Of a stretch of 53,059 nucleotides of DNA, positions 1-6,696 are shown piece after piece; within the stretch, counting starts at the first letter, position 1, and every line of letters begins with the position of its first letter. The notes below the pieces were generated by a model, which saw only the letters and a list, made by a program, of their open reading frames with translations, had not been told where the DNA came from and made no database searches. The stretch covers positions 1-53,059 of the forward strand of contig CAYSFD010000034.1 of NCBI GenBank assembly GCA_964430565.1, written 5' to 3'. Made by a program: the position numbers and the translations under genes. The stretch comes from VBDM01 sp964430565. GTDB taxonomy: Bacteria; Pseudomonadota; Gammaproteobacteria; Burkholderiales; SG8-39.

Positions 1-1
1 G

Positions 2-40
2 ATCCCGGCCACGTTCCTGCGCGTCACGGTCATGGTCTGA
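2..40 (+). CDS. 3' end of an unidentified gene cut by the window start
   Basis: An open frame enters from the left edge and stops at TGA 38-40. Only about a dozen codons are visible, ending in a hydrophobic stretch (Thr-Phe-Leu-Arg-Val-Thr-Val-Met-Val). This is too little to assign a family, and the frame could be chance. If real, it is the last gene before the attC-like region that follows. Confidence 0.25.
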   Translation: MPATFLRVTVMV

Positions 41-114
41 GAGCGCAGGGCCCTTGGGTGTGGCCGAACGGCCGCGATTGGCTATTCTCGGCCTCCTGAG
101 ACCGTCGTTGTGCC

Positions 115-178
115 ACCGAACAACGGCTTGCAGGACGACGCGCCGCGAGCGGCGCGCGCCTGAAGCCGGACGTTCGGC
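115..178 (+). mobile_element. attC-like recombination site 1
   Basis: The site has the architecture of an integron attC. The R'' box is ACCGAAC (115-121) and the R' box is GTTCGGC (172-178). Between them lies an 18-bp imperfect stem: GGCTT (125-129) pairs with AAGCC (163-167), CAGG (131-134) with CCTG (59-62 of the same hundred), CG with CG, and CGCGCCG (139-145) with CGGCGCG (150-156), around a CGAG loop. Left-arm bases G130, A135 and A138 have no partner, as expected for extrahelical bases that set attC orientation. A longer alternative starts at GCCGAAC 63-69, an exact complement of the R' box, giving a 116-bp site. The call is from structure only, with no covariance-model score. Confidence 0.6.
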
Positions 179-255
179 CGCGCGAGACCCGGAGAGCTCA
201 GCGCCGGCTAAACTCCATCAAGCACGCCAACATTTCCCTGGAATAGGAGACGGCC

Positions 256-549
256 ATGGGGACCTACATCCTGCTAGTGAACTCGACCGATCACGGCGCC
301 AAGGGCGTGGCCGAGATCCCGGACCGCCAGGAAGCCTCGCGCCAGACCGCCAAGAAACTCGGCATCGTGCGCAAGGCCGTCTACATGACGTTCGGGCCGT
401 ACGACTTCGTGCAGATCATCGAGGCGCCCGACGACGCCGCGGTCGCCAAATACGTGCTGAGCGTCAATTCCAAGGGGAACGTGCGCACCACGACGATGCG
501 CGCCTTCGACGAGCCCGAGCATTTCGAGTTCCTGCGGAACTTGCCCTGA
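256..549 (+). CDS. GYD domain protein
   Basis: This 97-residue protein starts Met-Gly-Thr-Tyr-Ile-Leu-Leu-Val and carries the GYD-family pattern: a short beta strand, a helix ending in a Lys-Leu-Gly-Ile segment, a strand around Ala-Val-Tyr-Met-Thr-Phe-Gly-Pro-Tyr-Asp (about residues 39-48), and a C-terminal strand with Thr-Thr-Thr-Met-Arg-Ala. The Gly-Pro-Tyr-Asp is the family's namesake Gly-Tyr-Asp-like turn. The family is a small dimeric ferredoxin-like alpha/beta barrel of unknown function. The start is supported by AGGAG eight bases upstream. It sits alone between two attC-like sites, so its setting is that of a gene cassette rather than an operon. Its cellular role is unknown. Confidence 0.8.
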   Translation: MGTYILLVNSTDHGAKGVAEIPDRQEASRQTAKKLGIVRKAVYMTFGPYDFVQIIEAPDDAAVAKYVLSVNSKGNVRTTTMRAFDEPEHFEFLRNLP

Positions 550-622
550 GCGGTGGAAAACAGCCAATCAACGTAGCCTGTCCTTTCTACGATCTCGGCA
601 CCGACGCCGCCCTATGTCCGCT

Positions 623-685
623 GCCGAACCATCCGTTGCAGCTGACGCGCCGAAAGCGGCGCGCAGCTGAACGGCAGCGTTATGC
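623..685 (+). mobile_element. attC-like recombination site 2
   Basis: This is the clearest attC-like site in the window. The R'' box is GCCGAAC (623-629) and the R' box is GTTATGC (679-685). The stem is 18 bp: CCGTT (633-637) pairs with AACGG (670-674 region), CAGCTG (639-644) with CAGCTG (664-669), and CGCGCCG (646-652) with CGGCGCG (657-663), around an AAAG loop. Exactly two left-arm bases, G638 and A645, are unpaired. The 3-base left spacer and 4-base right spacer match site 1. The site closes a putative cassette of about 507 bp carrying the GYD gene. Confidence 0.7.
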
Positions 686-764
686 GGCGTCGTTCTGAAG
701 TCTTACATGACTATCCTCCACTGTCTTGCAAATGAAATATATCTGGAACTTCTAGGATGAGAAC

Positions 765-1184
765 ATGAAAAAGTCGGGCGTGAGCCAAGGCCAGTCGGCA
801 TCGGAGCTCATCTCGAAAAGAATCGCCGAACTCGGGGACTGGCGCGGGGAAACCCTCGGCATAATGCGCAAGCTCATCAAGGAAGCAGACCCGGACGTCG
901 TCGAGGAGTGGAAGTGGATGGGCACTCCGGTTTGGTCGCACGACGGCATCATCTGCACTGGCGAATCCTACAAGAATGTCGTGAAGCTTACCTTCGCCAA
1001 GGGCGCGTCTCTGAAGGATCTGGCCCGTCTCTTCAACTCGAGTCTCGACGGAAACGTACGCCGCGCGATCGACATCCACGAAGAAGAAGAAGTTGACGAG
1101 TCCGCCTTCAAGGCGCTCGTTCGCCAAGCGGTCGCCCTCAACAGTTCTGGCAAGACGAAACCTTCGAAGAAAGCGAAGTCCTAA
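765..1184 (+). CDS. DUF1801-like protein
   Basis: This 139-residue soluble protein has features of the DUF1801 (YdhG-like) fold: an N-terminal helix ending near Glu-Leu-Gly-Asp-Trp-Arg (residues 21-26), a Met-Arg-Lys-Leu-Ile helix followed by Asp-Pro-Asp-Val-Val-Glu-Glu (43-49), the signature Trp-Lys-Trp-Met-Gly-Thr-Pro-Val-Trp (51-59), and a strand with Val-Val-Lys-Leu-Thr-Phe. The C terminus is a Lys/Ser-rich tail. It starts behind an AGGATGAG ribosome site. It follows attC-like site 2 directly and is followed by a half attC, so it is the second cassette-like gene here. The biochemical function of the family is not established; some members are called iron chaperone-like. Confidence 0.75.
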   Translation: MKKSGVSQGQSASELISKRIAELGDWRGETLGIMRKLIKEADPDVVEEWKWMGTPVWSHDGIICTGESYKNVVKLTFAKGASLKDLARLFNSSLDGNVRRAIDIHEEEEVDESAFKALVRQAVALNSSGKTKPSKKAKS

Positions 1185-1245
1185 GGGATTCCGCCCCTGA
1201 ACAGGTCCGACATCGGGCGAGTTCTGTGAAACTCAGGCAATTGCC

Positions 1246-1276
1246 GCATAACAATTCATTCAAGCCGAACCCCGCG
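1246..1276 (+). mobile_element. half attC-like site (left arm only)
   Basis: GCATAAC (1246-1252) is an R''-type box, the exact complement of the R' box of site 2. It is followed by AATTCATTCAAGCCGAACC, which has the form of the left arm of many Xanthomonas-type attC sites. No complementary right arm follows: the sequence runs directly into the start of the next gene at 1286. It is best read as a truncated or recombined site. Its translation (Asn-Asn-Ser-Phe-Lys-Pro-Asn-Pro) explains the spurious N-terminal extension that a gene caller would add to the next protein. Confidence 0.5.
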
Positions 1277-1285
1277 TCTCCTTTT

Positions 1286-1933
1286 ATGAATGCGACCCTC
1301 TATAAGGTCGGGAATCTGTGCGGCATGCTGGCCCCTCTCTTGTGGGCGTCCGCCGTCATCTTCTGCGGAAGTTTAAGACCGCAATACAGTCACTTCACTC
1401 AGTACATCAGCGAGCTCGGCGAGCGCGGCAGCTCGACTGAGTTCATCATGCGCTACGCCGGATTCGTGCCCACTGGACTCATGCACATGGCCTTTGCCGC
1501 ATTCTTATATGTCGCGTTCAGAGGCGGCCGGCTTGCGGTGATCGCCGCAATGCTGCTCGCCATAAACGGGCTAGCGCGCATCGGCGCCGGCCTGTTTCCG
1601 TGCGAGCCGGGGTGCGTCGGGCCGAATCTGTTGCTCAGCCAGCAGTTGCATAGTTTGTCGGCGGGCATAGGTTTTTTTGCGCTTATCGGGGCCTCAGTCA
1701 TGTGGGGCATCTTCTTGCGAAGATATCGAAGCCTGCGAAGGCTCAGCCTGTATTCTGTCGGTTCCGGTACTGTGGGTTTGGTGTTCCTGCTGCTCATGGT
1801 GTGGAGCGCCGAGCTAAGAGCGGGCACAGGTTTGTATGAGCGTTTATCGTCTGGCGTGTTGTCTCTGTGGGTGCTGGTGTTTGCGGCCAAGCTGTGGAAG
1901 CGGGAGGCGGACAGCGTCTCGGTGGCCGGCTAA
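1286..1933 (+). CDS. DUF998-like integral membrane protein
   Basis: A 215-residue membrane protein with about six hydrophobic segments (roughly residues 9-30, 56-80, 82-100, 118-142, 156-175 and 185-202). A tandem Ser-Glu-Leu-Gly motif follows the first segment (His-Phe-Thr-Gln-Tyr-Ile-Ser-Glu-Leu-Gly, about 37-46), and a Phe-Pro-Cys-Glu-Pro-Gly-Cys loop lies near the middle; both are typical of DUF998. An in-frame ATG exists at 1226, but the 20 extra residues would translate the half attC site, so ATG 1286 is the more natural start. No ribosome site is obvious. The family function is unknown. It is the third small orphan gene in the attC cluster and ends 81 bases before a conventional chromosomal gene. 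Confidence 0.72.
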   Translation: MNATLYKVGNLCGMLAPLLWASAVIFCGSLRPQYSHFTQYISELGERGSSTEFIMRYAGFVPTGLMHMAFAAFLYVAFRGGRLAVIAAMLLAINGLARIGAGLFPCEPGCVGPNLLLSQQLHSLSAGIGFFALIGASVMWGIFLRRYRSLRRLSLYSVGSGTVGLVFLLLMVWSAELRAGTGLYERLSSGVLSLWVLVFAAKLWKREADSVSVAG

Positions 1934-2014
1934 AATCGAGCTCAAGCTGACCGTCGCAAGCGTACCGCTTGTGATTCCCTCGTCGCTGAGCTGGCTAAAG
2001 AGAGAGGACCAACA

Positions 2015-2989
2015 ATGCGAACATTGCCTGTCGTTTTTGCGCTCGTCGCTGCTTTAGGAATCAACCCGGTCGCTTCGGCGCAAACCTATCCGTCGCGCCC
2101 GATCACCATGGTCGTGCCGTTCGCGGCCGGCGGGCCCGTCGACACCGTGGCGCGCATTCTGGCCGATCCCATGAGGAGGACCCTTGGCCAGACCGTGGTG
2201 GTGGACAACACCACCGGCGCGGCGGGCACGATCGGCGTGGGTCGTGTCGCGCGCGCGGCGCCCGACGGCTACATGGTCAGCATCGGGCACTGGAGCACGC
2301 ATGTGGTGAACGGCGCGATCTACGCGCTTCAGTATGACCTGTTGAACGATCTCGATCCCGTAGCGATGATTGCCAGCAATCCCATGGTCATCGTTACCAA
2401 GAACGCCGCTCCCGCAAAGGATCTGAATGAGTTGCTGGCATGGGTGAGGAGAGACCAGGACAAAGTGCTGGTCGGCACGGCAGGAGTCGGCTCGGGGACT
2501 CACATGAGCGGCGTCTATTTCCAGAACGTCACCGGCACCAAGCTCACGTTCGTGCCTTATCGCGGCACCGGCCCGGCGATGCAGGAACTCCTGGCCGGCC
2601 GACTCGACCTGATCGTCGACCAGTTGTCGAACTCTCTTCCCCAGGTGCGCGGCGGAAGAATCCGGGCTCATGCAGTAACGGCGAAGACGCGTTCGCCGGC
2701 GGCACCGGACATTCCGTCGGTGGACGAGGCGGGGCTTGCAGGTTTTCACATGTCGATCTGGTACGGGACCTGGGCGCCCAAAGGCACGCCGAAAAGCACG
2801 ATCGCTAAACTCAATTCCGCAATCGTGGAAAGCCTGGCCGATCCGGCCGTGCGCCAGCGATTGGGCGACCTCGGCCTGGAAATCACGCCGCGCGATCAGC
2901 AGACACCGGAGGCGCTGAGAGCCCACCACAAGGCCGAGATCGACAAGTGGTGGCCGATGATCAAGGCGGCCGGGATCAAGGTGGAATAG
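2015..2989 (+). CDS. Bug-family (TctC-type) periplasmic solute-binding protein
   Basis: The 324-residue protein begins with a signal peptide (about residues 1-22, ending Ala-Ser-Ala-Gln) and then the Bug-family opening Tyr-Pro-Ser-Arg-Pro-Ile-Thr-Met-Val-Val-Pro-Phe-Ala-Ala-Gly-Gly. It has the family's Gly-Thr-Ala-Gly-Val-Gly-Ser-Gly-Thr-His segment and Val-Pro-Tyr-Arg-Gly (about 185-189). Such proteins bind small carboxylates or amides in the periplasm for tripartite tricarboxylate transporters. No TctA/TctB membrane genes are adjacent, so it is an orphan, as is common in Burkholderiales. It starts behind AGAGAGGACC. A small hairpin (CAAGCG/CGCTTG, 1957-1971) lies upstream. The ligand cannot be deduced. 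Confidence 0.9.
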   Translation: MRTLPVVFALVAALGINPVASAQTYPSRPITMVVPFAAGGPVDTVARILADPMRRTLGQTVVVDNTTGAAGTIGVGRVARAAPDGYMVSIGHWSTHVVNGAIYALQYDLLNDLDPVAMIASNPMVIVTKNAAPAKDLNELLAWVRRDQDKVLVGTAGVGSGTHMSGVYFQNVTGTKLTFVPYRGTGPAMQELLAGRLDLIVDQLSNSLPQVRGGRIRAHAVTAKTRSPAAPDIPSVDEAGLAGFHMSIWYGTWAPKGTPKSTIAKLNSAIVESLADPAVRQRLGDLGLEITPRDQQTPEALRAHHKAEIDKWWPMIKAAGIKVE

Positions 2990-3082
2990 CGCTTCGCGCC
3001 GGCGAGCGTGGAAGGGCCGGCCTAGGGAATGGTGAAGTGAATTGACATGATCCGGATGATTTGAAGCTGTTCTGGAGGGGAC

Positions 3083-3610
3083 ATGGAACGCAGTGCGGAG
3101 GAACAAAGAGTACGCAGGATCGTTACCGGGCACGACGCTCAGGGTCGGTCGGTGATCGTTTCGGACACGACCGCGGTCATGGAGGGGCAACTGCATGAGC
3201 TGTGGTTGACGGACAGCACGCCCGCCCGCTTTGGAGGCGCGCCGCACCTGGGTGACCTGCCGGTGGATCTGGAACCACCCAAAGGAGGCAGCGTCGTGCG
3301 ATTGGTTCGCTTCAAATCGTTGCAGGGCCTCAGCCAGGAGGAAGTGGAGCAACTTTACTCAAAAGGATTCGCCGCCATCAATGCTTCTCACACACGCGTG
3401 GATACGCGGCGTAATCCGGCGATGCACAAGACGCGCACCCTGGACTACGGCATTGTGCTCGCGGGCAGAATCAAACTGCTCATGGATGAGGGGGAACAGG
3501 AACTCAAGCCGTTCGACGTCGTCATCCAGCGGGGAACGAACCATGGCTGGGTCAATCCAGGCCCGGAACCAGCGCTCATGGCATTCGTGCTGATTGACGC
3601 CACGGAATAG
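3083..3610 (+). CDS. cupin domain protein
   Basis: A 175-residue protein whose C-terminal two thirds form a single cupin barrel. The first cupin motif is around Met-His-Lys-Thr-Arg-Thr-Leu-Asp-Tyr-Gly (about 114-123) and the second is Gly-Thr-Asn-His-Gly-Trp-Val-Asn (about 152-159), giving His residues for a metal site. The pattern Asp-Tyr-Gly-Ile-Val-Leu...Gln-Arg-Gly-Thr-Asn-His is that of small cupins found beside aromatic or carboxylate catabolic genes. The start is fixed by a strong GGAGGGG site just upstream of ATG 3083. A TTGACA element lies at 3042-3047 without a convincing -10. It is read in the same direction as the Bug gene 93 bases upstream. The substrate is unknown. Confidence 0.82.
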   Translation: MERSAEEQRVRRIVTGHDAQGRSVIVSDTTAVMEGQLHELWLTDSTPARFGGAPHLGDLPVDLEPPKGGSVVRLVRFKSLQGLSQEEVEQLYSKGFAAINASHTRVDTRRNPAMHKTRTLDYGIVLAGRIKLLMDEGEQELKPFDVVIQRGTNHGWVNPGPEPALMAFVLIDATE

Positions 3611-3638
3611 CTGAAACACCGCTTGTCGCGACGCGGCT

Positions 3639-4559
3639 TCACTTCGAAACCGGCTTCGGTTGCGTCCCGGGCGCCGGGGCGCCGATGCCAGTCTTGAGGA
3701 ATTCGAGCAGCGTGGCGAGCTGGCTCGAGGCCTGCCTGCGCACCGCTTCCGCGTCGCAGCCGCTCCAATCGTAGAAACCTTTTCCGGCCGAGAGCCCGGT
3801 GCGGCCGAGCGCGACCATCGTCAGGAGCATCGGGTTGGGCACGCCGTTGTGAAACAGGCGCGGCACGATCGACTCTTGAGCGTCGGCGTGGATCTTCAGG
3901 CCGCTCACGTCCTTCTGCTGGATGAGGCCGTTCAGGCACATGCGCGGCGCGAGCATCCTGCGCACCGCGTGGTCGATCTGCTCGGCCGAGGCGACGCCGG
4001 CCTCGATCAGGTAATAAGCCTCATGCAGGATCGCGTGCTGCAGGCGGTTGACGAGGAAGCCGACGATGGGCTTGTAAAGCACCACCGGCTCCTTGCCGGT
4101 GCGCCTGAGCGCCTCGGCCACACGATCCACGTCGGCGCGCGCAGTCGCAAGCCCCGCCATCACTTCGACCACCGGCGCGGTGTCGGCCGGCATGAAGTAA
4201 TGGATGCCCAGAAAGCGCTCGGGATGCCTCATCCCGCGCGCCAGTTCCACGAGGTCCAGCCCCGAGGTCCCGCTCGCGATGAGCGGTGTGCGTTCCGGTG
4301 CAAGACCCGAATAAGCCGCTTCGATCTCGGCGTACACGGCCTGCTTGACGCGCGCGTCCTCTGGAACGAATTCGATCACGAGATCGGGCGGGTCCTTTGG
4401 CAGGCGCTCGACCGCGCTCACCCCCACGGGCAGTCCGGCGAGCTTGCCCGTGCGGCTGCTTTTCACGATGGTGGTGAAGCCGGCGTCGGCGAAAGTCTTC
4501 GCAACGCCGCGCCCCATGACGCCGTAGCCGTAGATCAGCACCGTTTGAATGGGTTGCAT
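3639..4559 (-). CDS. 3-hydroxyacyl-CoA dehydrogenase family NAD-dependent oxidoreductase
   Basis: This 306-residue protein has an N-terminal Rossmann fold with Gly-Tyr-Gly-Val-Met-Gly (about 11-16), a strand ending Asp-Leu-Val-Ile-Glu-Phe-Val-Pro-Glu (about 59-67), an Ala-Ser-Gly-Thr-Ser-Gly segment, and Gly-Ile-His-Tyr-Phe-Met-Pro, which carries the catalytic His of the family. Then come Gly-Phe-Leu-Val-Asn-Arg-Leu-Gln and a C-terminal helical domain. It would oxidise a 3-hydroxyacyl or 3-hydroxy acid substrate with NAD. It is the last gene of a leftward group: the upstream Ldh-type gene ends 11 bases before its start. It converges with the cupin gene, 28 bases apart. The usual Phe-Asn-Pro is Phe-Met-Pro here, so a hydroxy acid other than an acyl-CoA is possible. 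Confidence 0.85.
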   Translation of the reverse strand: MQPIQTVLIYGYGVMGRGVAKTFADAGFTTIVKSSRTGKLAGLPVGVSAVERLPKDPPDLVIEFVPEDARVKQAVYAEIEAAYSGLAPERTPLIASGTSGLDLVELARGMRHPERFLGIHYFMPADTAPVVEVMAGLATARADVDRVAEALRRTGKEPVVLYKPIVGFLVNRLQHAILHEAYYLIEAGVASAEQIDHAVRRMLAPRMCLNGLIQQKDVSGLKIHADAQESIVPRLFHNGVPNPMLLTMVALGRTGLSAGKGFYDWSGCDAEAVRRQASSQLATLLEFLKTGIGAPAPGTQPKPVSK

Positions 4560-4570
4560 GGTTTGCTCCG

Positions 4571-5632
4571 CTATGGCTTGAGCGCGGCGATCTTGAGCTC
4601 GCCGGCAAGCTTGTCGAGGCTTGCGCGCAAGGCATCCGGGATCGGGATGCCGAGCTGCGAGCGCTCCTCGAACTTCGCGCGGCTCTGCTCCCCGGGCAGC
4701 CAGATGCGCGCCACGCCCGGCAGAGGCTTCGACCTGCGGATCTCGCGTGCGAGCTTGTCCACGCGGCGCTTGAACTCGTCCAGCTCGCCGAAGGCGGCGA
4801 TCGAGATGGCGACGATCGCGTGGCCGGTGTTGGTGGGGGTCGTGTCGTCGGCATTGAAGTCGATTGTGTCGCTTCCCATGGCCGCGCCGTTCAGCGTTCC
4901 CGCGAGCAGTCCGAACACGAGCGCGAGACCATAGCCCTTGTAGCCGCCGATCGGCACGAGCATGCCTTCATCGGCGCGCTTCGGATCGGTGAGCGGCCTG
5001 CCTTGATGATCGATCATCCAGCCCTCGGGCATGGTTTCCCCGCGCTGCGCCGCGGTCTTCACTTTTCCGTAGGCGGCGACGCTGGTCGCCATGTCCAGCA
5101 CGATAGGACTTTCATTTCCCGGCACGGCCACCGCGATCGGATTGGTCGAGAGCAGGAGGTCGATCCCGCCCCATGGCGCCATGTGATTGGCGTTGCCCAC
5201 CGCGAGATACAGCCCGATCATGTCGTGCTCGAGCGGCATCGCCGCGTACAACGATGCCGGGCCCGCGTGGTTGCTGTGGTTGACGCCGACCCAGGCTGCT
5301 CCCGCGGTCTTCGCTTTCTCGATCGCCGTCTTCGTGGCGAAGCTCATCACCACATGCCCCATGCCGTTGTCGCCGTCCACCAGCGCCATGCCCGCAGCCT
5401 CGCGCGCGATGCGCACATTGGGTTTCACCTTCACTGCGCCGCCTCTTATGCGCCGCACGTACTGAGGCAGGCGGAAGACGCCGTGGCCGTCGGCGCCTTG
5501 CAGGTCGGCGCGCACCATCAGCTCGGCGCAGGTGGCGGCGTCGGTCGCGGGCAGGCCGACTTTGAGCAGCGCTTCGGCGACGAAGCCGCGCAGCGACGCC
5601 GCGGGAAGCCGGGGCGGAGCAGTATCGGCCAT
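4571..5632 (-). CDS. Ldh-family (malate/L-lactate/ureidoglycolate-type) NAD(P)-dependent dehydrogenase
   Basis: A 353-residue member of the Ldh2 (YlbC/AllD/ComC-like) family, which reduces 2-oxo acids or oxidises L-2-hydroxy acids with a non-Rossmann NAD-binding fold. Visible motifs are Asp-Gly-His-Gly-Val-Phe-Arg-Leu-Pro (about 43-51, with the conserved catalytic His), Asn-His-Ser-Asn-His-Ala-Gly-Pro (about 124), the Thr-Asn-Pro-Ile-Ala-Val-Ala-Val-Pro segment and Leu-Asp-Met-Ala-Thr-Ser. The open frame extends 52 residues upstream, but that stretch is Ser/Arg-rich and overlaps the next gene. Met-Ala-Asp-Thr at 5632 is the likely start, one base after the upstream gene's stop, so translation is probably coupled. 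The substrate is unknown. Confidence 0.87.
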   Translation of the reverse strand: MADTAPPRLPAASLRGFVAEALLKVGLPATDAATCAELMVRADLQGADGHGVFRLPQYVRRIRGGAVKVKPNVRIAREAAGMALVDGDNGMGHVVMSFATKTAIEKAKTAGAAWVGVNHSNHAGPASLYAAMPLEHDMIGLYLAVGNANHMAPWGGIDLLLSTNPIAVAVPGNESPIVLDMATSVAAYGKVKTAAQRGETMPEGWMIDHQGRPLTDPKRADEGMLVPIGGYKGYGLALVFGLLAGTLNGAAMGSDTIDFNADDTTPTNTGHAIVAISIAAFGELDEFKRRVDKLAREIRRSKPLPGVARIWLPGEQSRAKFEERSQLGIPIPDALRASLDKLAGELKIAALKP

Positions 5633-5633
5633 G

Positions 5634-6605
5634 CTAGCCCGTATAGACCGGCGCCGGCTGGCTGAAAAAGGCGTCGAGCAGATGGAATACGAGCGCCCAG
5701 TTCTTCGACTTGGTGCTGCTGTGCGCGATGCCGGGCATGACGATGAAGCGCTTGTCGGGGTTCGGGAGCCTGGCGAAGAACTCGGCAAGATCCTCGAACG
5801 AGGCGATCCCGTCGTACTGCCCGCGCATGACGAGAGTCGGAACCGCGATCTTCACCGGGTCGATGACCGGCAGATTGGCCGACATGTCGATATAGGTCCC
5901 GGTCGGGACCGAGGTGTCGAGCGCCAAGACTGCATCGGCAAACGCCTCCACCGTGGAGAGGTCCGCGGTATCCGGGTGATCGCGCGTGAAAATGCTGTGG
6001 ACGAATTTACGGTCGATGGGCCGGCGGTTGCTCGCCCGGTATTCAGCGAGCTTCTTGCGCCGGTTCTCGAGCGTGGGGCTGCCCTTGCCCGTCCATACAA
6101 GGGCGTCGAGGGCAAGCCGCTGCACGCGGTCGGGATGCCGCTGCGCGAAGAGTCCCGCGCGCAGCGCGCCGGATGAGGAACCGTAGAGCAAGAGTTTCTC
6201 CCCGCCGTTCCGCTTCATGACGTATTCAGATGCCGCCTCGAGATCGTCGGCGCCGCAGGAGATGTCGGCGTTGACCGGGCGCGACTTGTCGGAGCGGCCG
6301 TAGCCTTCGCAATCGACGCACCAGGTGTCGTAGCCCAGGCGCGAGAACCAGTCCATGATGGAAGACTGCGGCCGGCCCGGGATCTGCAGGTCGAACACCG
6401 GCGTCGAGGCCATCGAGGACCCGTGCACGAAGAGAATCGTGCCGCGGCGCGAACCACCCGAGGCCGGGTCGCGCAGGCGCTTGCGCCACAGAAACAGCCG
6501 TACGTTCTGCTCACCCGTGCGCTTGGTCGTCCAGTGCTCGGTTCCCGTGACATCCGGCAGCGCGCCGGAAGCGAGCGGGCTACGCTGCAAATTTCCCTCG
6601 GTCAT
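5634..6605 (-). CDS. alpha/beta hydrolase
   Basis: A 323-residue alpha/beta hydrolase. The oxyanion region Leu-Phe-Val-His-Gly-Ser-Ser (about 58-64) is followed by the nucleophile elbow Tyr-Gly-Ser-Ser-Ser-Gly-Ala. The acid is probably the Asp in Met-Arg-Gly-Gln-Tyr-Asp-Gly and the His is in Gly-Ile-Ala-His-Ser-Ser near the C terminus. No signal peptide is present. The start Met-Thr-Glu-Gly at 6605 is chosen because the longer frame upstream is Arg/Ser-rich and overlaps the end of a shadow frame. The stop lies one base from the Ldh-type gene's start, so the two are one transcript. It probably cleaves an ester, lactone or C-C bond in the same pathway. Confidence 0.83.
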   Translation of the reverse strand: MTEGNLQRSPLASGALPDVTGTEHWTTKRTGEQNVRLFLWRKRLRDPASGGSRRGTILFVHGSSMASTPVFDLQIPGRPQSSIMDWFSRLGYDTWCVDCEGYGRSDKSRPVNADISCGADDLEAASEYVMKRNGGEKLLLYGSSSGALRAGLFAQRHPDRVQRLALDALVWTGKGSPTLENRRKKLAEYRASNRRPIDRKFVHSIFTRDHPDTADLSTVEAFADAVLALDTSVPTGTYIDMSANLPVIDPVKIAVPTLVMRGQYDGIASFEDLAEFFARLPNPDKRFIVMPGIAHSSTKSKNWALVFHLLDAFFSQPAPVYTG

Positions 6606-6696
6606 TTCCCGTCCGCAAAAATACACTGCGCGATGAGCGGCACCTGCGTCCGCTCCATCGCGCAGACGTAAAGCCGCGCGCCATGCGCGTCGGCGT

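Noticed and set aside
1957..1971. CAAGCG-TAC-CGCTTG hairpin as a terminator of the DUF998 gene
   Set aside because: The stem is only 6 bp, with no T-run; it is kept only as a note under the following gene.
3042..3070. TTGACA element upstream of the cupin gene as a sigma-70 promoter
   Set aside because: The -35 is perfect but nothing resembling a -10 occurs at 16-18 bp.
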